A stretch of 64,000 bases of DNA from Aureivirga sp. CE67 (GCF_015767245.1 NZ_JADOTV010000002.1:248001-312000), one strand, 5' to 3'; positions 26,336-35,100 are shown, counted from the stretch's first letter. Notes: a model not told the origin generated them from the letters alone. Made by a program: numbers and translations.

Positions 26336-26572
26336 ATGAAAAACATTAAATTGTTTGTTGCTATGATGGCAATTTCTACAGCTAGTTTTATTTCTTGTTC
26401 AGAAGATGATGGTGATGATTCTACACCTTGTTATGAATGTGAGTTAAATGGAATAAAAAATACACTTTGTCCTGATGCAGATGGAAACATTAAAGTATTA
26501 GGTCAGACGATTTCTTATGAAGATCATAAAAAGAATATAGAACTTGGAGGAGGTTCTTGTAAAGAAAAATAA
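26336..26572 (+). CDS. Small CYEC lipoprotein, paralogue 2
   Basis: A 78-aa lipoprotein with the same order as its neighbour: signal MKNIKLFVAMMAISTASFISC, acidic linker SEDDGDDSTP, CYECELNGIKNTLCPDADGN, and a C-terminal GGGSCKEK. It is shorter by about 14 residues in the middle. Tandem duplication is the simplest origin, since promoter word, signal, CYEC core and terminator stem are all shared. Unknown function; probably envelope-located. Confidence 0.72.
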   Translation: MKNIKLFVAMMAISTASFISCSEDDGDDSTPCYECELNGIKNTLCPDADGNIKVLGQTISYEDHKKNIELGGGSCKEK

Positions 26573-26601
26573 GATTCTTTATAAAATTAAATTAATAAAA
26601 T

Positions 26602-26628
26602 GACAGCTCTTTTTGAGCTGTTTTTTTA
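26602..26628 (+). terminator. Terminator of paralogue 2
   Basis: Stem ACAGCTC / GAGCTGT with a T-rich loop, followed by a T run. The stem sequence is the same as in the terminator of paralogue 1. Confidence 0.83.
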
Positions 26629-27000
26629 TGTCTAAATTTTTAACCTAAAATCTAAAAATTGCTATTTTTTTTAGCGAATCTAACCAGATATGACGATTTA
26701 AAGCTTTTATTGTTACTTTTCACTTGTTTAAAACTAATTTTTTTAGCTAAAAAAAGAGCTAAATTTTATAGTTATTTTAATTTGATGCTAATTTTAATAG
26801 TGTTAAAATAATATTATTGAAATTTTTATTAGCAGTTTTTTAGATTTTCATAATAATAATACTTGTTCTTGAAAATTATAAAAATTTGACATATTTTTAT
26901 CAAAAACATTGAAACAGTAATTAATAATTAATTAAAATAAAGTTTTAATGAAAATATTATAATCTATAAAACGTAAACTTAAAACTTAAATTAATCGAAA
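26629..27000. other. AT-rich upstream region of the OB-fold/flotillin operon
   Basis: About 370 nt with no ORF of note. Several TTTAGC/GCTAAA words are present (26673, 26745, 26758) that could form weak inverted repeats. No clear TAnnTTTG box near the next ATG; TATTTTTA at 26892-26899 is the nearest look-alike. Confidence 0.35.
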
Positions 27001-27645
27001 ATGTTAGAGTTATTAAAAATTGCAACAACAGGAGCAAACATCATCCCAACAGCTTTGCTAATATTTTTAATCTTGTATGGATTAATAGCAATTGTTGGTT
27101 TAATTGAATTTGATTCCCTTGATTTTGATATAGATACAGATGTAGACGTTGATATGGACGTAGATGCCGACATAGATACAGATGCAGATATTTCTACTGG
27201 AGGAGGACTTTCGGGGGTTTTGACTTTTTTCAATATCGGGAAATTGCCAATCATGATTTACCTGTTTTTCGTAGCAATTCCAATGTGGGGACTTTCAATT
27301 TATATAAACCATTTGATTGGAAATAACTCTTTCTTAATAGGGTTTTTACTTTTAATTCCTATTACATTCGTATCCTTGCTGTTTGCAAAATATGCTTGTA
27401 TTCCTTTCGTAAAAGTTTGGGATGGATTAGACGGAACTATCGATACTAATTTTGTTGGTAAAATGTGTACGGTGCTTTATGATACTGAAAATGAAAAATT
27501 GAGCCAAGCAGATTTAGATTTTCAAGGAGATAAGATTCGATTGAACATTAAGTCTATTGAAGGGAGAAAGATTTATAGAGGAGACGAAGTTGTAATAGTA
27601 GAACACTTCGAAGAGAACGACTACTACTTAGTAGCAAAAATTTAG
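27001..27645 (+). CDS. YqiJ/NfeD-like membrane protein with OB-fold tail
   Basis: A 214-aa protein. Two hydrophobic regions (about residues 12-38 and 80-135) flank a strikingly acidic segment in which Asp alternates with a small or hydrophobic residue (about residues 40-62). The C-terminal ~75 residues look like the small OB fold of NfeD-type proteins (GKMCTVLYDTEN ... GDEVVIVEHFEENDYYLVAKI). In E. coli, yqiJ (this type) sits next to the flotillin gene yqiK, and the same pair is seen here. The likely role is to partner flotillin in the membrane. Confidence 0.8.
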   Translation: MLELLKIATTGANIIPTALLIFLILYGLIAIVGLIEFDSLDFDIDTDVDVDMDVDADIDTDADISTGGGLSGVLTFFNIGKLPIMIYLFFVAIPMWGLSIYINHLIGNNSFLIGFLLLIPITFVSLLFAKYACIPFVKVWDGLDGTIDTNFVGKMCTVLYDTENEKLSQADLDFQGDKIRLNIKSIEGRKIYRGDEVVIVEHFEENDYYLVAKI

Positions 27646-27674
27646 AAACAACATTTTATACATATTTGAATTAA

Positions 27675-27716
27675 CCAGTTTTTCCCTTCTGAAAATGGAG
27701 GGAAAGCAAAAGCTGG
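27675..27716 (+). repeat. Imperfect inverted repeat between yqiJ-like and flotillin genes
   Basis: CCAGTTTTTCCCT and AGGGAAAGC...GCTGG form an interrupted stem around TCTGAAAATGG. Its arm TTTCCCTTCT is shared with degenerate palindrome copy B, so it may be a distant relative of that repeat. It leaves the 150-nt spacer otherwise featureless. Confidence 0.4.
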
Positions 27717-27797
27717 ATAGGAAAAGTACATTCAAATTTTAAGCAAAGAACAAACAAAAAGTAAATTATAAATTAATCTAAAAACAAAAATTTAATT

Positions 27798-30002
27798 ATG
27801 GAAGAAACAGTACAAGAATTAGGAGCAGGAGCTTTTGCAGGCTATATAAGCCTTGGTTTAGGAGCCTTTGCAATTATTGTTTTTTTAGTCATTATCATCA
27901 AAATGTATAACAAAGCAGCTCAGGGAGAAGTTTTAGTTCGAACTGGAGGTTTTGGAGGTGTAGATAAGAAACCAAAAGTATCTTCTTCAGGTTTGATTTC
28001 GGTACCCGTGATTCATAGACTAGAAAAAATGGATATTCGTGTGAAAACAATTAATATTTCAAGAACTGGTTCAGAAGGTCTGATTTGTAAAGACAATATG
28101 AGAGCAGATATTAAAGTAACTTTTTTCGTTCGTGTGAATGTGGATAAAGTTGCAGAAGTTGCTAAATCTATTGGTTGTGATAGAGCTTCAGATCCAGAAA
28201 CGTTAAGAGGATTATATGAACCAAAATTTGCAGAAGCATTAAAGACAGTAGGTAAGCAATTTGATTTTATCGAATTATATACTTCTCGTAGAGAATTCAA
28301 TCAAGCTATTGTAAATATTATCGGAACAGATCTTAATGGATACAAATTAGAAGATTGTGCGATTGACTTTTTAGAGCAAACTCCAATTAACGAATTAGAC
28401 GAGAGTAATATTTTAGATGCAGAAGGTATCAAGAAAATTATTGAATTAACTGCAGAGCAAAAAGTACAATCTAATTTAGTTGAAAGAGATAAAGAAAAAA
28501 CAATCAAACAACAAGATGTTGAGGCACAAGAGACAATTTTAAACTTAGAAAAACAAAAAATAGAAGCAGAAGAGCGTCAAAAACGTGAAATCGAAAATAT
28601 CAAAGCTAGAGAGCAATCGGAAATTGATAGAATCAATGAAGAAGAACGCTTAAAAGCAGAAAAAGCTAGGATTGCTACAGAAGAGCAAATCCAGATTGCA
28701 GAAGAAAACAGAATGCGTGAGGTAATTGTTGCAGAGAAAAACAAAGAGAAAATCGAAGCAATAGAAGCAGAGCGTGTAGAGCAAGCAAGACTTTTAGAAG
28801 AAACAGAAAAAACAAGAATTGTTGAGTTAGCTCAAATTGAAAAACAAAGAGCAATCGAAGTGGAACAGAAAAATATTCAGGATGTAATTCGTGAGAGAGT
28901 TTCTGTAGAAAAAGCGGTTGTAGAAGAACAAGAAAAAATTAAAGATACACAAGCACTAGCGAAAGCGGAAAGAGATAAAGTAGTTGCATTGAAAAACGCA
29001 GAGCAAGAAGCAGAATCAGCATTAGTGAAGAAAATCAAAGAAGCAGATGCTGCGAAAGAAGCTTCGAAATTGGATGCGGAACGTATGTTAATTGATGCGA
29101 AGAGTAAAGAAACTGCTGCAATTCATGATGCGGAAGCTACAAAAATATTAGCGGAAGCTGCTGCTGCCGAAGCTGCTGCAATCGGAATGTCGGAGGCACA
29201 GGTGATGGAAGCAAAAGCGGAAGCGCGTGAAAAAGAGGCTGCTGCTGAGGCTGCTGCTGTTGAGGCAACAGCTCATGCAGAAGCAAAGGGAATTGAAGTT
29301 AAAGGAGCTGCTCAAGCGGAGGCGGACAGACAAATTGGGGAAGTTGCTGCACAAATTGAAAAAGAGAAGGGATTAGCAAAAGCGGAAGTTATTCAAGTTC
29401 AGGCGGAAGCTAATGAAAAACAAGGATTGGTGGATGTTCGCATCTTAAACGAGAAACTGGAAGTGGAAGCAGAAGGAATCCGTAAGAAAGCAGATGCGAT
29501 GAAAACATTGGATCCTACAAGCGTTGCTCATGAGGAGTTCCGTTTACGCTTAGAGCAAGCTAAAGAAATTGAGTTAGCTAGAATTGATGCAAACAAAGAT
29601 GTTGCTGCTTCACAAGCTGGTGTATTAGCGGAAGCGTTACAGTCTTCTAATATCGATATTATCGGTGGGGAGTCTATGTTCTTTGATAAATTGACTAGCG
29701 CAATTACAACTGGAAAAGCAATTGACAAAGCTGTTGGAAATAGTGAGGTTTTACAAGAAGTAAAAGGAACTTTCTTCAATGGTGAAAATGGAAATGGTTT
29801 TAAAGAAAATTTTAAAATGTTTATCGATCAGTTTGGAGTAAACTCTGAAGATTTGAAAAACTTAACAATCTCTGCATTACTTTACAAATTAATGCAACAA
29901 ACACAAGATGAAGATTCTCTTTCTGTGTTAAACCAATTACAATCGGTTTCTAAAATGTTAGGTGTTTCAGATAAAACTCCAGCTAGCATCGGATTGAACT
30001 AA
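27798..30002 (+). CDS. Flotillin family protein (YqiK-like)
   Basis: A 734-aa membrane scaffold protein. Order: one N-terminal TM helix (about residues 16-36), a Band 7/SPFH domain (about 45-230, with VRTGGFGGVDKKP, RMDI-like strands and KVTFFVRVNVDKV), and a very long Glu/Lys/Ala-rich coiled coil (about 230-610). The C-terminal region (about 630-734) is globular. Flotillins oligomerise in membrane microdomains; bacterial YqiK is linked to envelope stress and motility. It follows the OB-fold protein by 152 nt. A strong terminator follows. Confidence 0.92.
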   Translation: MEETVQELGAGAFAGYISLGLGAFAIIVFLVIIIKMYNKAAQGEVLVRTGGFGGVDKKPKVSSSGLISVPVIHRLEKMDIRVKTINISRTGSEGLICKDNMRADIKVTFFVRVNVDKVAEVAKSIGCDRASDPETLRGLYEPKFAEALKTVGKQFDFIELYTSRREFNQAIVNIIGTDLNGYKLEDCAIDFLEQTPINELDESNILDAEGIKKIIELTAEQKVQSNLVERDKEKTIKQQDVEAQETILNLEKQKIEAEERQKREIENIKAREQSEIDRINEEERLKAEKARIATEEQIQIAEENRMREVIVAEKNKEKIEAIEAERVEQARLLEETEKTRIVELAQIEKQRAIEVEQKNIQDVIRERVSVEKAVVEEQEKIKDTQALAKAERDKVVALKNAEQEAESALVKKIKEADAAKEASKLDAERMLIDAKSKETAAIHDAEATKILAEAAAAEAAAIGMSEAQVMEAKAEAREKEAAAEAAAVEATAHAEAKGIEVKGAAQAEADRQIGEVAAQIEKEKGLAKAEVIQVQAEANEKQGLVDVRILNEKLEVEAEGIRKKADAMKTLDPTSVAHEEFRLRLEQAKEIELARIDANKDVAASQAGVLAEALQSSNIDIIGGESMFFDKLTSAITTGKAIDKAVGNSEVLQEVKGTFFNGENGNGFKENFKMFIDQFGVNSEDLKNLTISALLYKLMQQTQDEDSLSVLNQLQSVSKMLGVSDKTPASIGLN

Positions 30003-30025
30003 AATATTTGTTTGGGTTTTGAATC

Positions 30026-30063
30026 AACTTAGGACATTTCGAAAGAAATGTTCTAAGTTTTTA
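30026..30063 (+). terminator. Strong terminator of the flotillin gene
   Basis: A 15-bp stem (AACTTAGGACATTTC / GAAATGTTCTAAGTT, one G-U pair) with a 4-nt loop and T-run. It separates flotillin from the repeat block and the downstream ATPase. Confidence 0.87.
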
Positions 30064-30080
30064 AAAAAGTAAGGAACAAA

Positions 30081-30114
30081 AGTTCCTCTCTTGAGAGGGG
30101 CTAGGGGTGTGTTT
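30081..30114 (+). repeat. Palindromic repeat copy C
   Basis: AGTTCCTCTCTTGAGAGGGG followed by CTAGGGGTGTGTTT. One change from copy A. Plus orientation. Confidence 0.9.
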
Positions 30115-30345
30115 CAACTGTCTGAGTAGTTTTTCAAAATGTCTAAGTCTTAAAAACAAATGTCGGAGTGATAAATGCAACTGTTGGAGTAGTTTTTCAA
30201 AGTGTCTGAGTCTTAAAAACAAGTGTCTGAGTGCTAAATGCAACTGTCTGAGTGATTCCTCAAAGTGTCTGAGTCTTGAAAACAAGTGTCGGAGTGACAA
30301 ATGCAACTGTCTGATTGATTTCTTACAGTTTCTGAATAATAATTA
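30115..30345 (+). repeat. Hierarchical minisatellite: 63-nt unit built from three 21-mers
   Basis: A 63-nt period is exact at 30115, 30178, 30241 and 30304 (start CAACTGTyTGAkT). Within each unit three 21-mers share the core TGTCtgAGT: CAACTGTCTGAGTAGTTTTTC, AAAATGTCTAAGTCTTAAAA.., CAAATGTCGGAGTGATAAATG. About eleven 21-mers are present, the last two decayed. Both strands stay open in one frame across it, giving artefactual repetitive ORFs. It begins directly at the end of palindrome copy C and ends 30 nt before copy D. Confidence 0.9.
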
Positions 30346-30374
30346 TACAAGTTCTATAAGAAGTAAAGAATGTA

Positions 30375-30408
30375 AGTTCCCCTCTTGAGAGGGGTTAGGG
30401 GTGTGTTT
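30375..30408 (+). repeat. Palindromic repeat copy D
   Basis: AGTTCCCCTCTTGAGAGGGG followed by TTAGGGGTGTGTTT. Plus orientation, 14 nt before the next ATG. Confidence 0.92.
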
Positions 30409-30422
30409 AAAAGTAATTTGCC

Positions 30423-31487
30423 ATGAATAAAAAATTATCTAAAAAAAATATAATAATTACCATTTCAATTTTAGTTGCATTTTTAGTAATTATTTTTACG
30501 ATAAAAGCAATTTATATTGTTGATAATCCAAAATGGTTTGACATAGATTTTGATAAAAAAGGAAGTATAATTTCAAGTTATGCTGCTTTAGTTGGTTCTT
30601 TACTAACTTTTTTATCTATTCTTTTTGTTATATATACAATTATTCAACAAAAAGATTTACATGAAAAAAACTTAAAACATAAAGAAAAAGAGGAGCTAGA
30701 GAAATTATATGATAATATCCTTTTTTGTCAGAATTATTTGGATAAATTAATTGATATTGTTGATAAAACTGGAGGTTATCTAAAAGAATTTTATGAAAAA
30801 GAAAAAGAACATCCATTAAAGAGTAATCTACTTTATTTTACAATTTATATGGAGTTAAATCCTTTTTTAGAGTTGAACTCAGTAGAAATTTTTAAAAGTT
30901 TTCAAGTTTTTTATGAAAAAGAAACTAATGTAAAACATTATAATACATTATATAGTAAATTTCATTTTTATTCAATTGCAATCAAAGAATTAAAAGGGAA
31001 ATATGATAATTATATCATTGATAAAGTTAATATAAAGCGTAAACTCGTAAGAGATATTAATAGCAATATTGATGAAATTGTTTATTTAAAAGAAGAATTT
31101 GAAAAAAGGAATTTAGAATCTGATCCATGGTACGTTTTATTTGAAGAATTTATCGAAAAATATTATCAAAGTATAAATAATGAAGAGGAAATAGATTTAA
31201 AATTCTTAAAAGATGAAAATTTAAAAGACTTTATAAAAAAAACAATTGAACTAAAGAAAATAACAAAAGTTTACACTGCTAAGAGTACTAATGTAATTAT
31301 TCTTAAATTTTCAACAATTAGAAAAGAAATTTATTCTTTAGAGTTTGATTCTTTGAATTATGCAAAACAATTAGAAGGAAATTATAAAAATTATTATTCT
31401 AAGGACAGTGAATTTTTAAAAGAACTTTATCAATTAAGAGATGATTTAAAGAAAACAATTCCAATTGATGAAATTTTGAAAAAGTAA
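30423..31487 (+). CDS. Two-TM protein resembling putative phage abortive-infection (PutAbiC-like) proteins
   Basis: A 354-aa protein with a TM helix at about residues 9-30, a second at about 48-72 (SYAALVGSLLTFLSILFVIYTI), then a Lys/Glu-rich helical cytoplasmic region to the C-terminus. This two-TM-plus-helical layout, with a GSIISSYAALVGS turn before TM2, resembles PutAbiC-type proteins. The similarity is by layout only and I could not run a profile search. It is more AT-rich, with Asn, Lys and Ile codons, than the flanking operon. Palindromes D and E lie on either side in inverted orientation, marking it as part of the inserted block. Confidence 0.6.
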   Translation: MNKKLSKKNIIITISILVAFLVIIFTIKAIYIVDNPKWFDIDFDKKGSIISSYAALVGSLLTFLSILFVIYTIIQQKDLHEKNLKHKEKEELEKLYDNILFCQNYLDKLIDIVDKTGGYLKEFYEKEKEHPLKSNLLYFTIYMELNPFLELNSVEIFKSFQVFYEKETNVKHYNTLYSKFHFYSIAIKELKGKYDNYIIDKVNIKRKLVRDINSNIDEIVYLKEEFEKRNLESDPWYVLFEEFIEKYYQSINNEEEIDLKFLKDENLKDFIKKTIELKKITKVYTAKSTNVIILKFSTIRKEIYSLEFDSLNYAKQLEGNYKNYYSKDSEFLKELYQLRDDLKKTIPIDEILKK

Positions 31488-31491
31488 TTTG

Positions 31492-31525
31492 AACACACCC
31501 CTAGCCCCTCTCGAGAGGGGAACTT
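31492..31525 (-). repeat. Palindromic repeat copy E (perfect 16-bp palindrome)
   Basis: AACACACCCCTAG then CCCCTCTCGAGAGGGG, a perfect palindrome, then AACTT. Minus orientation relative to copies A-D. The similarity to copy F continues downstream for about 30 nt (AGTGAAGAGAGTATTT vs TGTGAAGAGAATACATTT). Confidence 0.92.
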
Positions 31526-31578
31526 ATTTTTGGGAGTGAAGAGAGTATTTAACTGGGAACTTGAAAAAAACATAAACA

Positions 31579-32010
31579 ATGAGAAAAATAATACCATATA
31601 ATTCAGAGTTGAAGGAGCTTGCTAAAGAGTTACGAAATAAAAGTACGAAGAGTGAGATTTTACTTTGGCAAAAATTGAAGGGAAAGCAATTGTATGGTTA
31701 TCAATTTTCGAGACAAAAACCTTTGTTGAAATATATTGTAGATTTTTATTGTTATGATTTGAATTTAGTAATAGAATTAGATGGTTATTCTCATCAGCTG
31801 GATGAAGTTTTTGAGAAAGACAAACAAAAAACTTTGGATTTAGAAAAACAAGGATTAAAAATATTGAGATTTCAGGATAAAGATGTTTTTGATGATATGG
31901 AGAATGTGATTCTAGTTATTGAAAATTATATTTTGGAATTTGAGGGTGGTGGAGATGTTGAGGTTGATTTGGAAAAACACACCCCTAGCCCCTCTCAAGA
32001 GGGGAACTGA
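31579..32010 (+). CDS. DUF559 endonuclease-domain protein (Vsr-like PD-(D/E)XK fold)
   Basis: A 143-aa protein. The DUF559 core runs from about residue 5 to 118: RNKSTKSEILLWQKLKGKQL, then YGYQFSRQKPLLKYIVDFYC, then the LVIELDGYSH catalytic segment and QGLKILRFQDKDV. Asp in IVDFYC and the Glu/Asp pair in IELDG are the expected metal-binding residues of the Vsr/PD-(D/E)XK fold. The domain is followed by an acidic linker (EFEGGGDVEVDLE) and the tail HTPSPSQEGN, which is encoded by palindrome copy F; the stop codon lies at the repeat end. Direct copies E and F flank the gene. Nuclease activity and substrate are unproven. Confidence 0.88.
   Translation: MRKIIPYNSELKELAKELRNKSTKSEILLWQKLKGKQLYGYQFSRQKPLLKYIVDFYCYDLNLVIELDGYSHQLDEVFEKDKQKTLDLEKQGLKILRFQDKDVFDDMENVILVIENYILEFEGGGDVEVDLEKHTPSPSQEGN
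31976..32008 (-). repeat. Palindromic repeat copy F, overlapping the DUF559 3' end
   Basis: AACACACCCCTAG then CCCCTCTCAAGAGGGG then AACT. It is translated in frame as the final residues of the DUF559 protein. Direct orientation with copies E and G. Confidence 0.93.
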
Positions 32011-32038
32011 TTATTGAGTGTGAAGAGAATACATTTCT

Positions 32039-32060
32039 AATTCTTTTCGAGAGAGGAATT
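32039..32060 (-). repeat. Strongly degenerate palindrome (copy H)
   Basis: AATTCTTTTCGAGAGAGGAATT aligns with the palindrome core and flank of the other copies and can still form a 10-bp stem if G-U pairs are allowed. It suggests an older insertion or decay. Confidence 0.45.
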
Positions 32061-32108
32061 TAAAAATCTTTATTTGAGTAAATTAATTTTAAAATTTAGG
32101 GTGAAGTA

Positions 32109-32143
32109 ACACACCCCTTAATCCCCTCTCAAGAGGGGAGATT
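32109..32143 (-). repeat. Palindromic repeat copy G
   Basis: AACACACCCCTTAAT then CCCCTCTCAAGAGGGG then AGATT. It ends 13 nt before the ATPase ATG, so the repeat supplies part of that gene's 5' untranslated region. Confidence 0.9.
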
Positions 32144-32156
32144 AAAACCAAAAAAA

Positions 32157-35100
32157 ATGAACGATCAAAAAGAAAATATAGAAAATACAGAAATGCAATT
32201 AGACGGAGGAACGTATGAGATTCTGAAGCAACGATTGCGTAAAGATAATGTAGATTTAAGAGAAAGATTAAATCAATTAAATGTTGCTAGAAAAGATGTT
32301 TTTGGAGCGATTGATTTTCAACTTCAAGCCACAGAAAGAGTAACGACGAATTATAATTGTGTGCCTTGGGATATGTTTTCTTTGGGAAATCATTTTCTTT
32401 TTGGTTACAACATTCACATGGGCTTGAAAACGGAAATAAAACTAGAAGATGTTTTTAGTTTTTATTGTTTCCGAGATCATGAATTTCATCAAGCTACTTT
32501 AGAGATTTTAGACGACGAAAATTTCCATAGAGATTTTCAGAATTTATATAAATATTACAGAGATACACAGTTTGTAAAGTTTGCAAAAATTGGGCAGTAT
32601 CTTCATATGGTTTTCCGTTTTGGAACTCGTGAGGAAGATATCAAAACGTTTAAATGGCTGATAAAAGAAGAAACTTTACAATATGTAGATAATCGAAGTG
32701 AACATGAATTTCGCTTTCCACATCAACACGAATTTCGTTGGAAACAAACGACTCGTGAGAACTTTTGCGAGGGAGAACATCCACATATTTCGATAGAAGA
32801 TATTGTTTTTGTTGAAACAGTTGGTGGCGATTTGACCATCAAAGTGGAAGACAATACAAAGGATGGAAAAGGAATTTATAATGAACCTGTAAAACATCAG
32901 GAACAGAGATTAGATGATGCGGAAGTGGAATATGCAATCATTGATCATTTGGTGATTTTCAGAATTAAACCTTATCAAGAAGCGTTTCGTTATTTTGTTT
33001 ATAACAGCAAATTACAAGAAGTAAAACGTGTCGATTCGATGGAAGAAGCTTGTATTTTACTTCCGGAAAGTCAAGGTTTACTTTTCTCGGATGGTTATTA
33101 TTTACAATCTGGAGAATACAAACGTTTTGAGCAAGATTTGGAACACATGCTTTTCGAAAGATGTATTACTTCGCCAAATGGAGAAGATTTCTTGTATGTG
33201 TTTTACAATCAAAGTAAAGGAGTTTATTTGCTTTTGCCTTATAATTTAATTGAGCAAAGAGTAGAAAACCCGATTGTTTGTCATGGTTTTTCTTTGTTTG
33301 ATAATGGAGAAATGTGTTTGTTTAAAGCGGAAGAAGAAGCGAAAAAACACCATGCAATTCAGATTTGGCAAACACCTTTTATTGGAGCAGATTTCCAAAT
33401 TGATGGAAATAAAGATTCATTTTTATACAAAATTGGAAACAAAGATATCGTTCGTGCAATGGCGGAATGTCATTCGTTGATGACTTTGACAGATAAGGAA
33501 GAAGTTTACAACGATTTGTATTTAGACATTATAAAATATAGTACGGATGTTTTAGATACTTATCATTGGTTAAACAAAAAAGAAACTTTTGAACTTACAG
33601 TTCCGCTTCATGCCATAAAAGAAACGGCTTCAGCGGCTGTGGAAGAATATGAAAAAGTTCGTCAGATTCAACAAAATACTAAAAACGAATATGAAAAAGT
33701 TACAGCAGAAGCAGATGAGTTAATTCGAGTAATTAAAAGAGAAATTCCACATCATATCAATGATTTTGTACAGTCGTTGACAAATCTTCGAAAAGTTCGT
33801 GGAGAAGTGATTTCTTTGAAAGAATTACGCTATGTAGATATTGAAGCTGTTGAAAACTATGATGAAATTTTAGGGCAATTTACGGAAGAAACTTCAAAAT
33901 CTTGTGTGCAATTTTTATTGAAAAAAGAAGCTTTAGCTCCATATCAGCAAAAAGTTTCGGAATTGACAGCAGAAATTGAGCAAATCAAGAAAGTTGTAGA
34001 AGCAAATGCTTTAGAAGAAAAAATCACAGAAAATGCTGCGGAATTAGAAATGCTAATCGAAATTGTTTCCAATCTGCAAATTGAAGATGCGACAGAAACA
34101 ACAAGAATTATTGATAATATTTCTGAGATTTATGCTTCTTTCAACCAAATAAAAGCGAGTTTAAAAAGAAAACGTAAAAGTTTATTAGGAGAAGAAGGGA
34201 AAGCGGAGTTTAATGCGCAAATTAAATTAGTTGATCAAGGAGTTGTAAACTATATCGATTTATGTGATACGCCAGAAAAATGTGAGGAATATCTTACCAA
34301 ATTGATGGTGCAGCTAGAAGAATTGGAAGGGAAATTTTCTGAATTCGATTCTTTTGTTGAAAAAATATCTTTAAAAAGAGAGGAATTATACAACGCATTT
34401 GAATCGAAAAAAGTTGCTTTGGTGGAAGCTCGAAATAAAAGAGCAACGACTTTACAACAAACTGCGGAAAGAATTTTAAAATCTGTAAAAAGTAGATTAT
34501 CTCGATTTAAAGAAGTTTCAGAAATCAACGGATATATTGCTTCCGATTTGATGGTGGAGAAAATCAGAAAAACGATTGAAGAACTTGAAAATATTGGAGA
34601 TTCTGTAAAAGCAGATGATATTCAAAGTAAACTGAAATCTTTAAAAGAAGAAGCAATTCGTCAGCTAAAAGATAAATCAGAACTTTTTGTTGATGGGAAA
34701 AATATTATTCAGTTTGGAAATTATAAATTCTCTGTAAACACACAGAATTTAGATTTAACCATGGTTTTCAAAAATGATAAAATGTATTATCATTTGACAG
34801 GAACTGATTATTTTGAAGAAGTTGTAGATAAAACTTTTAATGAATATCAGCCAGTTTGGAATCAGATTTTGCCTTCGGAAAATAGAAATGTGTATCGTTC
34901 GGAATATTTGGCTTATCAGATTTTAGAAGCTGTAAAGAGAAAAGAATTAATTGATGATACTACAAAAGCGATTATAACTTGGGACGATATTTCGACTTTA
35001 GATTCGAAAGATTTATTGAAAGTTGTACAAAAATTTAGTGCTTCCAAATATTCGGAAGGTTATGTGAAAGGAGTTCATGATCAGGATGCTTTGTTAATTT

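Noticed and set aside
28301-29779. Ser/Phe-rich minus-strand ORFs opposite the flotillin coiled coil
   Set aside because: They are antisense shadows of the Glu/Lys/Ala-rich codons; the plus-strand gene is complete and family-typical.
30115-30345. CRISPR array
   Set aside because: The 21-nt units are contiguous tandem copies without variable spacers of constant length, and there are no cas genes nearby.
30061-30388. Two ORFs on opposite strands across the 21/63-nt repeat, encoding Leu/His-rich and Cys/Lys-rich repetitive peptides
   Set aside because: Both arise from the tandem DNA repeat whose period is a multiple of three, and they run through palindrome copies. No start signals, and neither composition looks like a natural protein.
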